A stretch of DNA of 64,000 bases from Angelakisella massiliensis. GTDB taxonomy: Bacteria; Bacillota; Clostridia; Oscillospirales; Ruminococcaceae. The notes under the pieces were generated by a model that saw nothing but the letters and a program-made list of their open reading frames with translations, ran no database searches and had not been told where the DNA came from. Both the position numbers and the translations under genes were made by a program. The stretch covers positions 248,001-312,000 of the forward strand of contig NZ_LT629944.1 of NCBI RefSeq assembly GCF_900104675.1, in the 5' to 3' direction. Below are positions 24,428-32,110 of the stretch, in pieces; within the stretch, counting starts at the first letter, position 1; every line of letters starts with the position of its first letter.

Positions 24428-24814
24428 TTATGCGGGTTTGAAATGCCCTAAAGCGTGACATTTCTCCCTTTGTTTCCGCTTCCGTTTGGCGGCGTTTATC
24501 CGCTTCATGCGTCCGGCGCAGTCCGGGCAGTATTTCCCCCGGTTGGATTTTGGGAAGAAGAACGCCCCGCAGACAGCGCAGCGTTTCCGGCTTCCCCGGC
24601 GCAAGAGGGCGGCTTCCAGTGCTTCATCAAGGGGCAGGACAGCGGCGGTAAACCAGCGGCAGAGCAGCGAATAGCTGATACTCTGTACACACACGCAAGG
24701 CTCGCCGTCCTCCAACAGCAGGCAGTTCCCGCTGTCATAGTTGCAGCACTCATGCACAAGGCGGCGGGCTGCCCGGTACTGGCGGTAGTCCATGCGGGGG
24801 ATATTACCGTTCAT
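24428..24814 (-). CDS. Cysteine-rich VLP domain protein
   Basis: A 128-residue protein, start MNGNIPRMDYRQYRAARRL. Cysteine clusters CCNYDSGNC, CVCVQSISYSLLCRW and a C-terminal zinc knuckle CAVCGAFFFPKSNRGKYCPD with a basic tail. Function is unknown; the family sits between relaxase and Rep genes in Tn1549-like elements. The 5' end overlaps the relaxase stop by 11 bp. It is very close to the VLP gene at 32,224, which suggests recent common origin. Confidence 0.78.
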   Translation of the reverse strand: MNGNIPRMDYRQYRAARRLVHECCNYDSGNCLLLEDGEPCVCVQSISYSLLCRWFTAAVLPLDEALEAALLRRGSRKRCAVCGAFFFPKSNRGKYCPDCAGRMKRINAAKRKRKQREKCHALGHFKPA

Positions 24815-26429
24815 GGCTCTGCTCCTTTCTGCGCTGCGGCTCGCTCCGGCGTAAAATCTGGTCGATATTGCCCTTGACAGTCTGCAAGCGGCGGTACTCC
24901 TCCCGTTTTGCCCGGTAATCGTTGTAGCCGCTGTTTTTCTCTTTGATAAGGCTTTCAATCTCTGCTTGCAGGGATTTATAGCTCGGCAGCTTGGAAATGC
25001 CGTTCTCCCTGAAATAGCGGGCGGCTGCGTCTGCTATGATAAAGTCACTTTCATGCTTCTGACGGTAGGCTGCTTTTGCTTTGGCGTTTTTCTGCTGTTT
25101 CAGCCCGTCCCGGACAGGGCGGGTCTTGAAATAGGCAAGCACCTGCCGTTGCAGCTCCTTTTTCCCGTTCAGCGTCTTTTCCACCTGCTTCAACCACGCA
25201 AGGCTTTCCTGCATGGCGGCATAGGCGGCAGAACAGGCTTCGTCCAGTTCCTCCGGGGAGGAAAAGCCGTACTGCTGATAGGCGGTAACGGTAGCTGCCA
25301 TTTGCTTTAGGTTGTGCTTTGCCGCCCAGCGGTCATAGCCCACGCCCTTGCCCTCGGCTCGCTTGGCTTCCCGGTCAACCATGCGCTGCAAGGTGTTGTC
25401 TGCCGGGGTGGTTTTTGCAGCTTTTTCCCCTTGTAACGGCTTTTTAACTGCGGCAGGGTATTCGGGTATGGCTTTGGTCTGTTCGGCAGCTCTGTGGGCG
25501 TTCTGCGTGAGCAGGGCAAGGACAGCAGCCTTGTCAAAATCGTCCCCCAGCTTTCGGGCTGTGATAGGCTTTGTCCTGTCCGGCGTGAGGTAGGAAAGCC
25601 GCCCCCGGCTCTCCTTGACGGTCACACCCTCCCGCAGCAAAAGGGAAGAAAACTCGTCAAAGCTGCCAGCTTGGGAAAGTGCCTGCCGTATCGTCCGGCG
25701 CAGCTTCGCCTTGTCCGTTTCAAACTTGGTGGGCTTGGTCGGCTGTCCGGCGGCTTCTCTGGCGGCGTTCTCTTTGTCAAGGGCAAGCTGCCCTTTCTTT
25801 GCCGCCCAGTATTCCCGTTCGGTTATCCGTTCCTTGCTGCCGTTCAAGAGGTCGATTTGGTAAAGCCCCTCCCGGTGGCACATTTCCATGACTTCGCTCT
25901 TGAAATATTCCATAGCGGCGTTGGTGCAGCGGTGCTTGCAGCCCTCCAGCGTGTCGGCTGGTCTGTCCATGTAGGGCAGAAGCGGGACTTCGTAAATCCG
26001 CAGGGAGTTGATGACGATATGCACATGGATATTCCCGCTGTGGTTATGCCCGTCCGGGTGGGTGCAGATTAGGGCTTGGTGTCCGGGGAAATGCTCCTTG
26101 CAGAACTGCTCGCCCAGCTCCTGCGCCCGGTCTACGGTCAAGCCGTTGTCTGTCCCGTCCCGTGGGTCAAAGCTGATGATATAGTGGTGGCTTTTCACAT
26201 CTTCCCGTTTTTGGTTTTTCTCATAGCGGAGATTGGCTCGCATACAGGCAACAGCGAAATCCTCGCCCCCGCAGTTGAGGGAAGAAATGCGGTAATCCTC
26301 CCTCGGTATCAGCCGCCCGTTTTCATCAAGGGTGGCTTTCATGGTAAACTCGTCATGCTCAAATGTGAGATAGGCTTCCGCTGCGCCATAGTCGGCGTTT
26401 TTAGAGCTGATATGTTTGAATGTTGCCAA
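24804..26429 (-). CDS. MobP-type relaxase of IME2
   Basis: A 541-residue relaxase. ATFKHISSKNADYGAAEAYL at the N-terminus and the metal-binding CTHPDGHNHSGNIHVHIVIN near 145 are typical. A long helical C-terminal region (300-540) follows. The TTG at 26429 is taken as start because the family begins MATFKHISSK; it lies within the 3' end of mobC, so the two genes are coupled. It would nick an oriT upstream of mobC (candidate near 26.93-26.99 kb). Confidence 0.9.
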   Translation of the reverse strand: MATFKHISSKNADYGAAEAYLTFEHDEFTMKATLDENGRLIPREDYRISSLNCGGEDFAVACMRANLRYEKNQKREDVKSHHYIISFDPRDGTDNGLTVDRAQELGEQFCKEHFPGHQALICTHPDGHNHSGNIHVHIVINSLRIYEVPLLPYMDRPADTLEGCKHRCTNAAMEYFKSEVMEMCHREGLYQIDLLNGSKERITEREYWAAKKGQLALDKENAAREAAGQPTKPTKFETDKAKLRRTIRQALSQAGSFDEFSSLLLREGVTVKESRGRLSYLTPDRTKPITARKLGDDFDKAAVLALLTQNAHRAAEQTKAIPEYPAAVKKPLQGEKAAKTTPADNTLQRMVDREAKRAEGKGVGYDRWAAKHNLKQMAATVTAYQQYGFSSPEELDEACSAAYAAMQESLAWLKQVEKTLNGKKELQRQVLAYFKTRPVRDGLKQQKNAKAKAAYRQKHESDFIIADAAARYFRENGISKLPSYKSLQAEIESLIKEKNSGYNDYRAKREEYRRLQTVKGNIDQILRRSEPQRRKEQSHER

Positions 26430-26796
26430 CAGCGTCACCCACTTTCTGCAAGACTTCAAACTTTAGGGCAGCAAGGTCGGAAACCGCCGCCCGTACCTCC
26501 CCGGCAAGCTGCGGATAGGGACTGTGCCACTCGTTCAGCGTCCGGGCTATCTGGTTTAAGTTGCCGCCGATCCTCCCGTATTCGGCGGTCAGCTTCCCGA
26601 CAGCGGCAAGCAGCTCGTCATTGATGGGGGAAACGGTTATGATGGGGCGTATGGCTGCCCCGGTTATGGCTTGCCGGATAAACTCGGCTTGGCTCATGTG
26701 GTAAGCAGAAAGCCGCTGGGCAAACTCGGCGTATTCTTCCTCGGTCATGCGTGTTTTGACTACCCGGCTGCGGTGCGGCGTGTTGTATCGTTTCAT
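26401..26796 (-). CDS. MobC-like relaxosome protein of IME2
   Basis: A 131-residue protein: basic N-terminus, ribbon-helix-helix-like VKTRMTEEEYAEFAQRLSAY and the MobC block YGRIGGNLNQIARTLNEWH near 88-106. It binds DNA near oriT and aids the relaxase. AAGGAGGTCAACCACCT precedes the ATG at 26796. It is the first gene of the IME2 mobilization operon, overlapping the relaxase start by 29 bp. Confidence 0.87.
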   Translation of the reverse strand: MKRYNTPHRSRVVKTRMTEEEYAEFAQRLSAYHMSQAEFIRQAITGAAIRPIITVSPINDELLAAVGKLTAEYGRIGGNLNQIARTLNEWHSPYPQLAGEVRAAVSDLAALKFEVLQKVGDAVGNIQTYQL

Positions 26797-27304
26797 AGGT
26801 GGTTGACCTCCTTTCTGTGCGTGGTGTCCTCTCACTAATAGGAGAAAAACAGGGTGTGAAGCGGAACTGTTTTTGAAAAATCCGAAAAATATTTTGAGGG
26901 GTTTTTCAGCGGCGCAAGCCGCATAAGCAGGGTTTGGGGAAGGCACTCCCCAACAAGATTCCCGCAGGGGCAAAATGAGCGATAAGCGAATTTTGGCACC
27001 TCGGTAGAATCTTGCTCTAAGAAACTGCCGGCCTGCCGTTCACTTGCTACTGCCACTTTTTCAGAAAATCTATAACCAGCTTTTTTTATAAAAGGCTGCG
27101 GGCTGGCGTTTTTCCCTTACTCCCTACAAACCACAAAAGAGCAGAATGGACGGACTTTCCGGCAAGAACTTTTCCGGCGGCTCGGTCTTTCCCGACAATA
27201 AGGCGTTTCGGAAGCTGCGTTTTGCCCGCTGTCTGAAAAAAATGGCAGCCTTTTTTGGTTTCACTGTCTAATACGGAACTTTTGGAAATTTGCCAAAAAT
27301 GGAC
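26797..27304. other. Non-coding region upstream of mobC; oriT candidate of IME2
   Basis: A hairpin TTGGGGA (26934-26940) with TCCCCAA (26947-26953), then CCCGCAGGGG and an imperfect repeat AGCGATAAGCGAATTTTGG. Read on the minus strand it contains TTGTTGGGGAG and CCCCAAACCC, shared with 3.03-3.06 kb of the ICE. Its position upstream of mobC-relaxase fits oriT. No gene is supported in the remaining 300 bp. Confidence 0.45.
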
Positions 27305-27342
27305 GCAAAAAAAGCAGCAAATCTTTTTCGGATTTACTGCTT
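27305..27342 (-). terminator. Rho-independent terminator of the lipoprotein gene
   Basis: A twelve-base-pair stem with one mismatch (AAGCAGTAAATC with GATTTGCTGCTT) and a seven-T run on the minus strand. Confidence 0.8.
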
Positions 27343-27423
27343 CATGTGCCGCTGCGGTGCGGCGGGATGGATATTCAGTTGAAATAAAAGAGGATGGTGG
27401 TACTTTAGTCTATCGACTCTTTA

Positions 27424-27912
27424 CTAACTATTAGGTAATCTTGAAAGATTTTCCTTGAATTTATCTAAAGAATGTTCATTGTTTCCCGCAAAAATAAGTG
27501 GAATTGTATATTCATATGATATGCCATTTTCATAGTCCGATAATTGTATTTTTATAGTATCATCCCTCTCATCTTTAGGTGCTATATATATGAATGAATT
27601 TTTATTTATATCAGATATTTTCCCTTTTTCAGAAGAAACAGTATAACCCCAGTCTGTTAAATTTGTCTTTATTGTAACTTCTGTTTCTGTTTCTTTTCTA
27701 GTCTGCAATGCTGTTTTATCGATTTGGATATCAAAAGGAGTCGAACCTAACAATTCACTGTTTATATTTACAAGTTCTTCTCCATTTGTTTTAGAAATAT
27801 TAGATTCATCTTCATAATTTTGTTGAGATTCATCTTTTGGTGTTTCTCTGTTACATCCTAATAAAAAGCATAAAATAATTAGTACTAATACAGAAAGTTG
27901 TTTTTTTTGCAT
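27424..27912 (-). CDS. Hypothetical lipoprotein
   Basis: A 162-residue protein with a lipoprotein signal peptide: positively charged MQKKQ, a hydrophobic stretch, and the lipobox LLGC with Cys at residue 20. The mature part is polar, with a Ser/Asn/Glu-rich linker then an Ig-like or beta-sandwich-looking region (ETEVTIKTNLTDWGYTVSSE, KDERDDTIKIQLSDYE). AT-rich compared with its neighbours, which suggests a separate origin. AAAGGAG precedes the ATG. No known family recognised; cargo at the right end of IME1. Confidence 0.72.
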   Translation of the reverse strand: MQKKQLSVLVLIILCFLLGCNRETPKDESQQNYEDESNISKTNGEELVNINSELLGSTPFDIQIDKTALQTRKETETEVTIKTNLTDWGYTVSSEKGKISDINKNSFIYIAPKDERDDTIKIQLSDYENGISYEYTIPLIFAGNNEHSLDKFKENLSRLPNS

Positions 27913-27936
27913 TTATTTCTCCTTTCATATTATCAA

Positions 27937-27996
27937 AGAAAGCACTGAGAGTACTTTCAAGAAATTTTGAAATATTCTCAATGCTTTCTATTTTTT
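27937..27996. repeat. Long imperfect inverted repeat
   Basis: AGAAAGCA...TGAGA...TA...TTCA on the left pairs with the matching arm ending TGCTTTCT on the right; a T-run follows on the plus strand. It sits between two AT-rich cargo genes and may be a bidirectional terminator or a small mobile-element end. Confidence 0.5.
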
Positions 27997-28080
27997 GATT
28001 ATAAACTTGCCGGTAATGATACTATGTTAATTTATCTCTTTCGCGTAACCTTTGTTGCAATATACACATGCACCATTCAC

Positions 28081-28332
28081 TCATTTGTGAGACATTTCAA
28101 TCGTCTCAACTTCATAAATGCTTACTTCTCCACAAATTAAACATTGTTTGTAATTATATACATGACGTGTCGCACATTTATCCCAGTCATCATATATACC
28201 AGGCATTTCATCTTCATATCCATAGTACTGGGGAGAACCCCAACTATGAGTATGAGCGGCAAATACAGTCATTGGAGCAGCTACAATTCCAGCTACTACT
28301 GAAAGTGCTAAAATAGATTTTCTTAAATTCAT
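28081..28332 (-). CDS. Small secreted protein, unknown
   Basis: An 83-residue protein with a clear Sec signal peptide (MNLRKSILALSVVAGIVAAP, cleavage after VFA near 25). The mature 58 residues are rich in His, Tyr and Trp, with three cysteines (DKCATRH, KQCLICGEV), possibly metal-binding. A strong promoter and GGGAGGAAC site precede it. I do not recognise a family. It is AT-rich like the neighbouring lipoprotein gene and is the last gene before the right end of IME1. Confidence 0.68.
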   Translation of the reverse strand: MNLRKSILALSVVAGIVAAPMTVFAAHTHSWGSPQYYGYEDEMPGIYDDWDKCATRHVYNYKQCLICGEVSIYEVETIEMSHK

Positions 28333-28379
28333 AAGTTCCTCCCTTTCCTTAAAAATACATAGCTCTTTGTTACATTGTC

Positions 28380-28408
28380 ATTTTAACATAATAATTGGTA
28401 AAATGCAA
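28380..28408 (-). promoter_or_regulatory. Promoter of the small secreted-protein gene
   Basis: Minus strand: -35 TTGCAT (28408-28403), 17-bp spacer, -10 TAAAAT (28385-28380). Confidence 0.7.
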
Positions 28409-28505
28409 TAATTTATTTTCTATTTACGAGAAAATACTGTGCATATTATCTTATTTAGGAATAGTTAAGGCGGCTACCTAAATCTTTTTATTACTTTACC
28501 GCACA

Positions 28506-28636
28506 TGAGCATTCGCGCCGGGGTTATCGGAGCCGTAGCCCTCCAGCAGGTTGACAACGCCCCACACGCCAAGGCCAGCGCCGAGGGCAATAACGAGGGT
28601 CTGCAAAGTGTTGATGGCAGAAGCGAAAAACTGCAT
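28506..28636 (-). pseudogene. maff2, N-terminal fragment
   Basis: An AAAAGGAG site and ATG at 28636 start a reading frame MQFFASAINTLQTLVIALGA continuing through NLLEGYGSDNPGANA, the conserved N-terminal half of Maff2 proteins. It then runs into IME1 sequence and stops after four codons (HVR). The C-terminal half is at 9,207-9,287. Maff2 lies between virD4 and trbL in intact elements, as here. Confidence 0.85.
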
Positions 28637-28672
28637 ATATTACTCCTTTTCTCCGGGCTATACCCGGCCATG

Positions 28673-28698
28673 AAAAAAGCCGCCCCGTGTAGGGCGGC
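28673..28698 (-). terminator. Terminator between virD4 and maff2
   Basis: A seven-base-pair stem (GCCGCCC with GGGCGGC) and a six-T run on the minus strand. Confidence 0.75.
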
Positions 28699-28742
28699 AG
28701 CGTCCGTACCTCGGGACTCGTCGGCACAAACTTCGCTTTGCT

Positions 28743-28815
28743 ACTTTGGGACAAAATGTCCCAAACTCCGCACGCTCCGTTGCGCCTCCTCTTCCCACAA
28801 AATCGCTGATTTTGC
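28743..28815 (-). repeat. Bipartite hairpin element B (contains palindrome copy 6)
   Basis: Read on the minus strand: hairpin 1 (GCAAAATC, loop, GATTTTGT), linker GAGGAGGCGCAACGGAGCG, then palindrome copy 6 (28743-28767, half-site ACTTTGGGACA, centre TTT or AAA by strand). Compared with element A, stem bases differ but stay paired. Confidence 0.7.
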
Positions 28816-28838
28816 GGGAACCCTAAAAGCCCAAGGTT

Positions 28839-29732
28839 TTATACAAAAGCGTCTGGATCGTCGAGGTCGTCATAGTTGAGGATGTCCTCGTCCTCTTCTG
28901 TGAGCGCCTCGGCGGGCACATCCACTTCGTACACCTCACAAGCCTCGTTGGGGCCGGGCCGCCTGCGGCGGTTTATCAGCCTGTCGAGGTTAAAGGCGTT
29001 TTTCTTGTCGGCCTCAGCCGTAAACTTGTAGTTGGGGTGTTGCTTCAGATCGTATTTGCGGGAATAGAACGGGGGCAGGCCCCGGAGCTGCAAGATGCAC
29101 CGATCACCGGGCATTGTGGCAAGCTCGCTGGGGGTCATCAGCTCCCGGCCCAGCCGCTGGATGTTTTGGCTGTAACTTTCGGACTGGCCCCGTGTGCGGC
29201 CATCCGTCTGCATGGAGATCGTGGACTTGCCCAGCCAGTTTTCCGATATTTCCTTGATAGTGCTGGCCTCGCGGCCACCGAGGAATATCACGCTGTCCAT
29301 GTTGCCGAGGATCGTTTCCGCATTTTTATCGTAAATGGCCTTGCATTGAGCAAGCTGCTGATAGAGCAGTACAAGGCTCACCTCGCGGGAACGAATGACG
29401 GCCACCAGCTTTTCCAGCCCCGGCACTTGGCCCGTATTGGCCGCCTCGTCCCACAGGACGCGCACATGATGGGGCAAGCGGCCCCCATGCACATTGTCGG
29501 CCCGTTCACACAGGAGATTGAACATCTGCGAAAAAGCGAGAGCGACCAAAAAATTGTAGGTGCTGTCCGTATCGCTGATGCAGAAAAATGTTGCCGTCCG
29601 TCTGTCACCCATACGGTCAAGTTCCAGTTCATCGTAGCTCATAATCTCCCGGAGCTGGGGGATGTCAAAGGGAGCCAGACGAGCACCGCAGGAAATCAAA
29701 ATGCTTTTGGCCGTCTTGCCCGAAACGAGTTG
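28839..29732 (-). pseudogene. virD4/traG coupling protein, C-terminal part
   Basis: The open frame reads SGKTAKSILISCGARLAPFD, then VLWDEAANTGQVPGLEKLVA (Walker B-like DEA) and FLGGREASTIKEISENWLG, which is the C-terminal half of VirD4/TraG-family coupling ATPases. The N-terminal half with Walker A is absent: a stop lies at 29,735-29,733 and unrelated sequence follows. A 12-bp sequence at the break (29,726-29,737) recurs inverted at 35,571-35,582. Coupling function is therefore lost. Confidence 0.85.
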
Positions 29733-29768
29733 TCAAGGACTTTTTAATCAAATTCACAAAAAGGCCAC

Positions 29769-29791
29769 AAAAAAAGTGCCAGAAGCACTTT
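29769..29791 (-). terminator. Rho-independent terminator
   Basis: A seven-base-pair stem (AAAGTGC with GCACTTT), 5-nt loop and T-run on the minus strand, after the 121-residue gene. Confidence 0.8.
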
Positions 29792-29819
29792 CATGCTCCT
29801 GACACTCAGGCGAGTAGAG

Positions 29820-30185
29820 TTACTTGCGGCCGCTTAGCAGTTCGTCGCAAATGTACGCATATTCCGGCAGTTGGTCGATATAGGGTTTCCAGCGCCGCTT
29901 AATCTCGGCCAGTTCCAGCGGATCGGCGTCCTCGAAGTCATGGTCGTTTCCAGTCATTCCGAAAACATCCAGTGCTATATCATTCAAGCACTCATAACAA
30001 AGGCTGGCAGCGGACTCTATCCAGTTTCCGGTGTCAATATAGATCGGGTCGATAGATATTGCCAGCCACACATAGCCGACCTTGTCCGACCAAACCAAAT
30101 CATAACCAGTCATTTGTTGGATGTGTTTCTCGAACACTTTACGGACGCGCTCAATCTCATTTTTCTCTTTTTCTGTGTACAGCAT
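29820..30185 (-). CDS. Hypothetical protein, 121 residues
   Basis: An acidic soluble protein (start MLYTEKEKNEIERVRKVFE, helical N-terminus; then DLVWSDKVGYVWLAISIDPI and a C-terminal acidic helix region). The ATG at 30185 is preferred over one six bases upstream because AAGGAGG then has eight-base spacing. It looks like a stand-alone small protein; no motif recognised. It lies between the TnpW-like gene and the broken virD4, where PcfB would be expected. Confidence 0.6.
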   Translation of the reverse strand: MLYTEKEKNEIERVRKVFEKHIQQMTGYDLVWSDKVGYVWLAISIDPIYIDTGNWIESAASLCYECLNDIALDVFGMTGNDHDFEDADPLELAEIKRRWKPYIDQLPEYAYICDELLSGRK

Positions 30186-30263
30186 TTTCATGTCCTCCTT
30201 GGATAAAAGTTTTGGTGTGTACCGTCATCAGTTTAACACAAGGCGACTGGCTTTATCAGCCGG

Positions 30264-30455
30264 TCACATCTGCTGTATCTCGTTTTTGAGCATACGCTTG
30301 ATTTTGTCGCTCATGGTTTCGGTGCTGGTCTGGCTGAAATGGACGCGCACCTTGTAGGTGGTCTTGCCGATTTTCTTTACCAGCGCGGGGGCATCCTCCG
30401 GCGCTCTGGTAGGGGTGGTGTCTGCGGTCTGTATGGTACGGGTTTCTTCGCTCAT
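30264..30455 (-). CDS. TnpW-like transposon-encoded protein
   Basis: A 63-residue protein starting MSEETRTIQTADTTPT, with the TnpW core VKKIGKTTYKVRVHFSQTST then ETMSDKIKRMLKNE. GAAAGGAGCACC precedes the ATG. It is placed after the DnaC-like gene exactly as in IME2. Function is unknown; proteins of this type travel with serine recombinase elements. Confidence 0.7.
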   Translation of the reverse strand: MSEETRTIQTADTTPTRAPEDAPALVKKIGKTTYKVRVHFSQTSTETMSDKIKRMLKNEIQQM

Positions 30456-30497
30456 GGTGCTCCTTTCTCCGGGCGGGGCTGTGCCGTCCGGCAAAAA

Positions 30498-31361
30498 TTA
30501 CTCATGCTTGCGGTTTACAATGTCTTTCGCCGCCTGTCTGGTGGCCCCGGCGTTTTCCTCCCGGAAGTTTTTCCCGGCAAAGAGGATCGGGGCGCACCGT
30601 TCCAGGATGCGGTCATAGATACGGGCGTGGGCCAGATCGGGCGGGTTTTTGAGTTCGGCCAGCTTCAGGTTGGTGGTGATGATCATGGGCCTGCGGCTGC
30701 GGTAGCGGCTGTCAATGACGAAAAACATCTGCTCCATCGCATACTCGGTACTGCGCTCCACACCCAGATCGTCAATGATGAGCAGGTCGTACTCGTCAAA
30801 GCTGGCGATAAAGTCAGCCCTGTCCTCAGAGAACATCCCTGTCAGGCGGTTCAGGATGGTGGGAAAGTTTGTCATCAGCACCGGCACATCCCGGTCAAGC
30901 AGGGCGTTGGCGATACAACCGGCGAAAAAGGACTTGCCGGTTCCCACATCCCCAAACAGAAGCAGGCCGGTGTTGTTTTTGTATGCCTCCTTCCAGTTCT
31001 CCACATAGGCGCGGGCCTTGTCCATCAGGGGATTTTTGCCGTTGTCATTGGCAAAGGTGTAGTCGTACAGATAGCGGTCTTGCAGGCCCTGGGCCTTCCT
31101 GCGCTTGATACGCTCCATGCGGCGCTGCCGTTCCTCGGCGGCCTTGCGTTGTTCCTCGGCCTCCCGCTGGCACTGGCAGATACAGCGGGGCATGAAGTAG
31201 CCGGGTTTCCCAAAGCATGGCACAACGGTCTGCCTCTGGCCGCCGCACTTTTTACAGTGAATGAGGCCGTCTGCCGGGTCTATGTACTCGTCCCCGGCCA
31301 GTTCCATACCGGCGGCTGCCTTGTCGATCAGTGCCCGGATTTCTGCGGTAATCTCCATCAT
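30498..31361 (-). CDS. DnaC/IstB-like ATP-binding helicase loader
   Basis: A 287-residue AAA+ protein homologous to the IME2 gene at 22,706. N-terminal zinc motif CKKCGGQ/CICQCQR near 36-65, Walker A GDVGTGKSFFAGC near 138, Walker B LLIIDDLGVERSTE near 198 and SRYRSRRPMIITTN near 222. It should load a helicase at the ICE origin with the Rep protein. Its ATG overlaps the rep stop (ATGA). Confidence 0.88.
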   Translation of the reverse strand: MMEITAEIRALIDKAAAGMELAGDEYIDPADGLIHCKKCGGQRQTVVPCFGKPGYFMPRCICQCQREAEEQRKAAEERQRRMERIKRRKAQGLQDRYLYDYTFANDNGKNPLMDKARAYVENWKEAYKNNTGLLLFGDVGTGKSFFAGCIANALLDRDVPVLMTNFPTILNRLTGMFSEDRADFIASFDEYDLLIIDDLGVERSTEYAMEQMFFVIDSRYRSRRPMIITTNLKLAELKNPPDLAHARIYDRILERCAPILFAGKNFREENAGATRQAAKDIVNRKHE

Positions 31362-32110
31362 ACGGTTTCATCCTCCTTTACGCTGTAATCCCGGTTTCGG
31401 GTGGGCGGGGCCGCTTTCTTCGCGTCCTCACCGGCCCAGCGCCGGATGGTGGCGGCATGGCTCTGATACCGCTTGCCGGTAGAGGCCATGTACTCGGACA
31501 GCTTTTCGATGTACTGGCCCCATACGGTGGGAAAGCTGGCCTGCAAGTCCGCCAGTTCCTCGTCTGTCAGGAAAACATTCTGGTAACGGCCATAGGCGCG
31601 GGCGCTCTCACTCTCTCTATTCTCTATACTCTTATCTCTAATATCTAATCTCTTATCTCTAATCTCTGGTGGACAAATGTCCCCCCGGCTATATGGTGGA
31701 CAAATGTCCGCCCCGTCGGATGGGAGCAGTTTTTGACGCTTCAACCGCATACGCTCTTTCTTTTTCCGTTCCCCCTCGGTAGAGGACTGGCCGATCAGCA
31801 ATTGGATGTCGGCCATGTAGTAGGCCCCGTCGGTCAAAATCTCCACAAGGCCAAATTCGAGGAACACCTTCAAGGCCCGTTCCACCGTCCCCACCTGATG
31901 GCGGGTAAAGGTGGCGATGGTCTGGGGCGTGTGGGGCAGATGGTCGTTGAGCATGAGAATACCGCCGCTTTTGAGTGACATGAGGTACATTTTCAGCAGC
32001 AGATTGGAGTACAGCAGGCCGTCCTGCATACTCTCCAAAATAACCATTGTTTCGCTGTTGTAGAAGTTTTCTTTCAGCTTGAGGTAGTAATATTTTCGAT
32101 TGTCTGACAT
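31358..32110 (-). CDS. Replication initiator protein A-like (ICE)
   Basis: A 250-residue protein: N-terminal winged helix (MILESMQDGLLYSNLLLKMY, TPQTIATFTRHQVGTVERAL) and a C-terminal DUF6017-like domain (YGRYQNVFLTDEELADLQAS, SHAATIRRWAGEDAKK). The ATG at 32110 has AAGGAGGAACCC upstream. The middle contains two GGACAAATGTCC palindromes that differ in spacing from the ICE palindrome. A long conserved leader precedes the gene. Confidence 0.85.
   Translation of the reverse strand: MSDNRKYYYLKLKENFYNSETMVILESMQDGLLYSNLLLKMYLMSLKSGGILMLNDHLPHTPQTIATFTRHQVGTVERALKVFLEFGLVEILTDGAYYMADIQLLIGQSSTEGERKKKERMRLKRQKLLPSDGADICPPYSRGDICPPEIRDKRLDIRDKSIENRESESARAYGRYQNVFLTDEELADLQASFPTVWGQYIEKLSEYMASTGKRYQSHAATIRRWAGEDAKKAAPPTRNRDYSVKEDETV

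Larger units (their letters stand above)
20690..27345. mobile_element. IME2: MobP-type mobilizable element nested in IME1
   Basis: A self-contained set in the order found in Tn4451-like elements: large serine recombinase, TnpW, DnaC-like, Rep, VLP, MobP relaxase, MobC, all on the minus strand, with an oriT-like hairpin upstream of mobC. Limits are approximate: left between the small HTH gene and the recombinase, right before the lipoprotein gene. It could alternatively be an integral part of IME1, but two recombinases and two relaxases favour nesting. Confidence 0.6.
9288..28506. mobile_element. IME1: composite mobilizable element inserted in maff2
   Basis: Bounded by the two halves of maff2. 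Both junctions share the trinucleotide TGA (9288-9290 and 28,506-28,508), compatible with the GA core used by TnpX/TndX-type serine recombinases. Joining the flanks leaves the gene one base out of frame, so the exact edge is uncertain by a base or two. Contents: a serine recombinase at the left end, primase/helicase, MobQ relaxase and oriT, resistance-type genes, nested IME2 and two secreted-protein genes at the right end. Confidence 0.8.

Noticed and set aside
26835-27056. 73-codon minus-strand frame upstream of mobC
   Set aside because: The sequence is better explained as a conserved oriT-type region; no ribosome binding site or protein-like composition.
31669-31712. Two GGACAAATGTCC palindromes in the ICE rep gene
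   Set aside because: Their centre is 2 bp, not 3, and the outer arms differ, so I did not count them with the 25-bp palindrome family.
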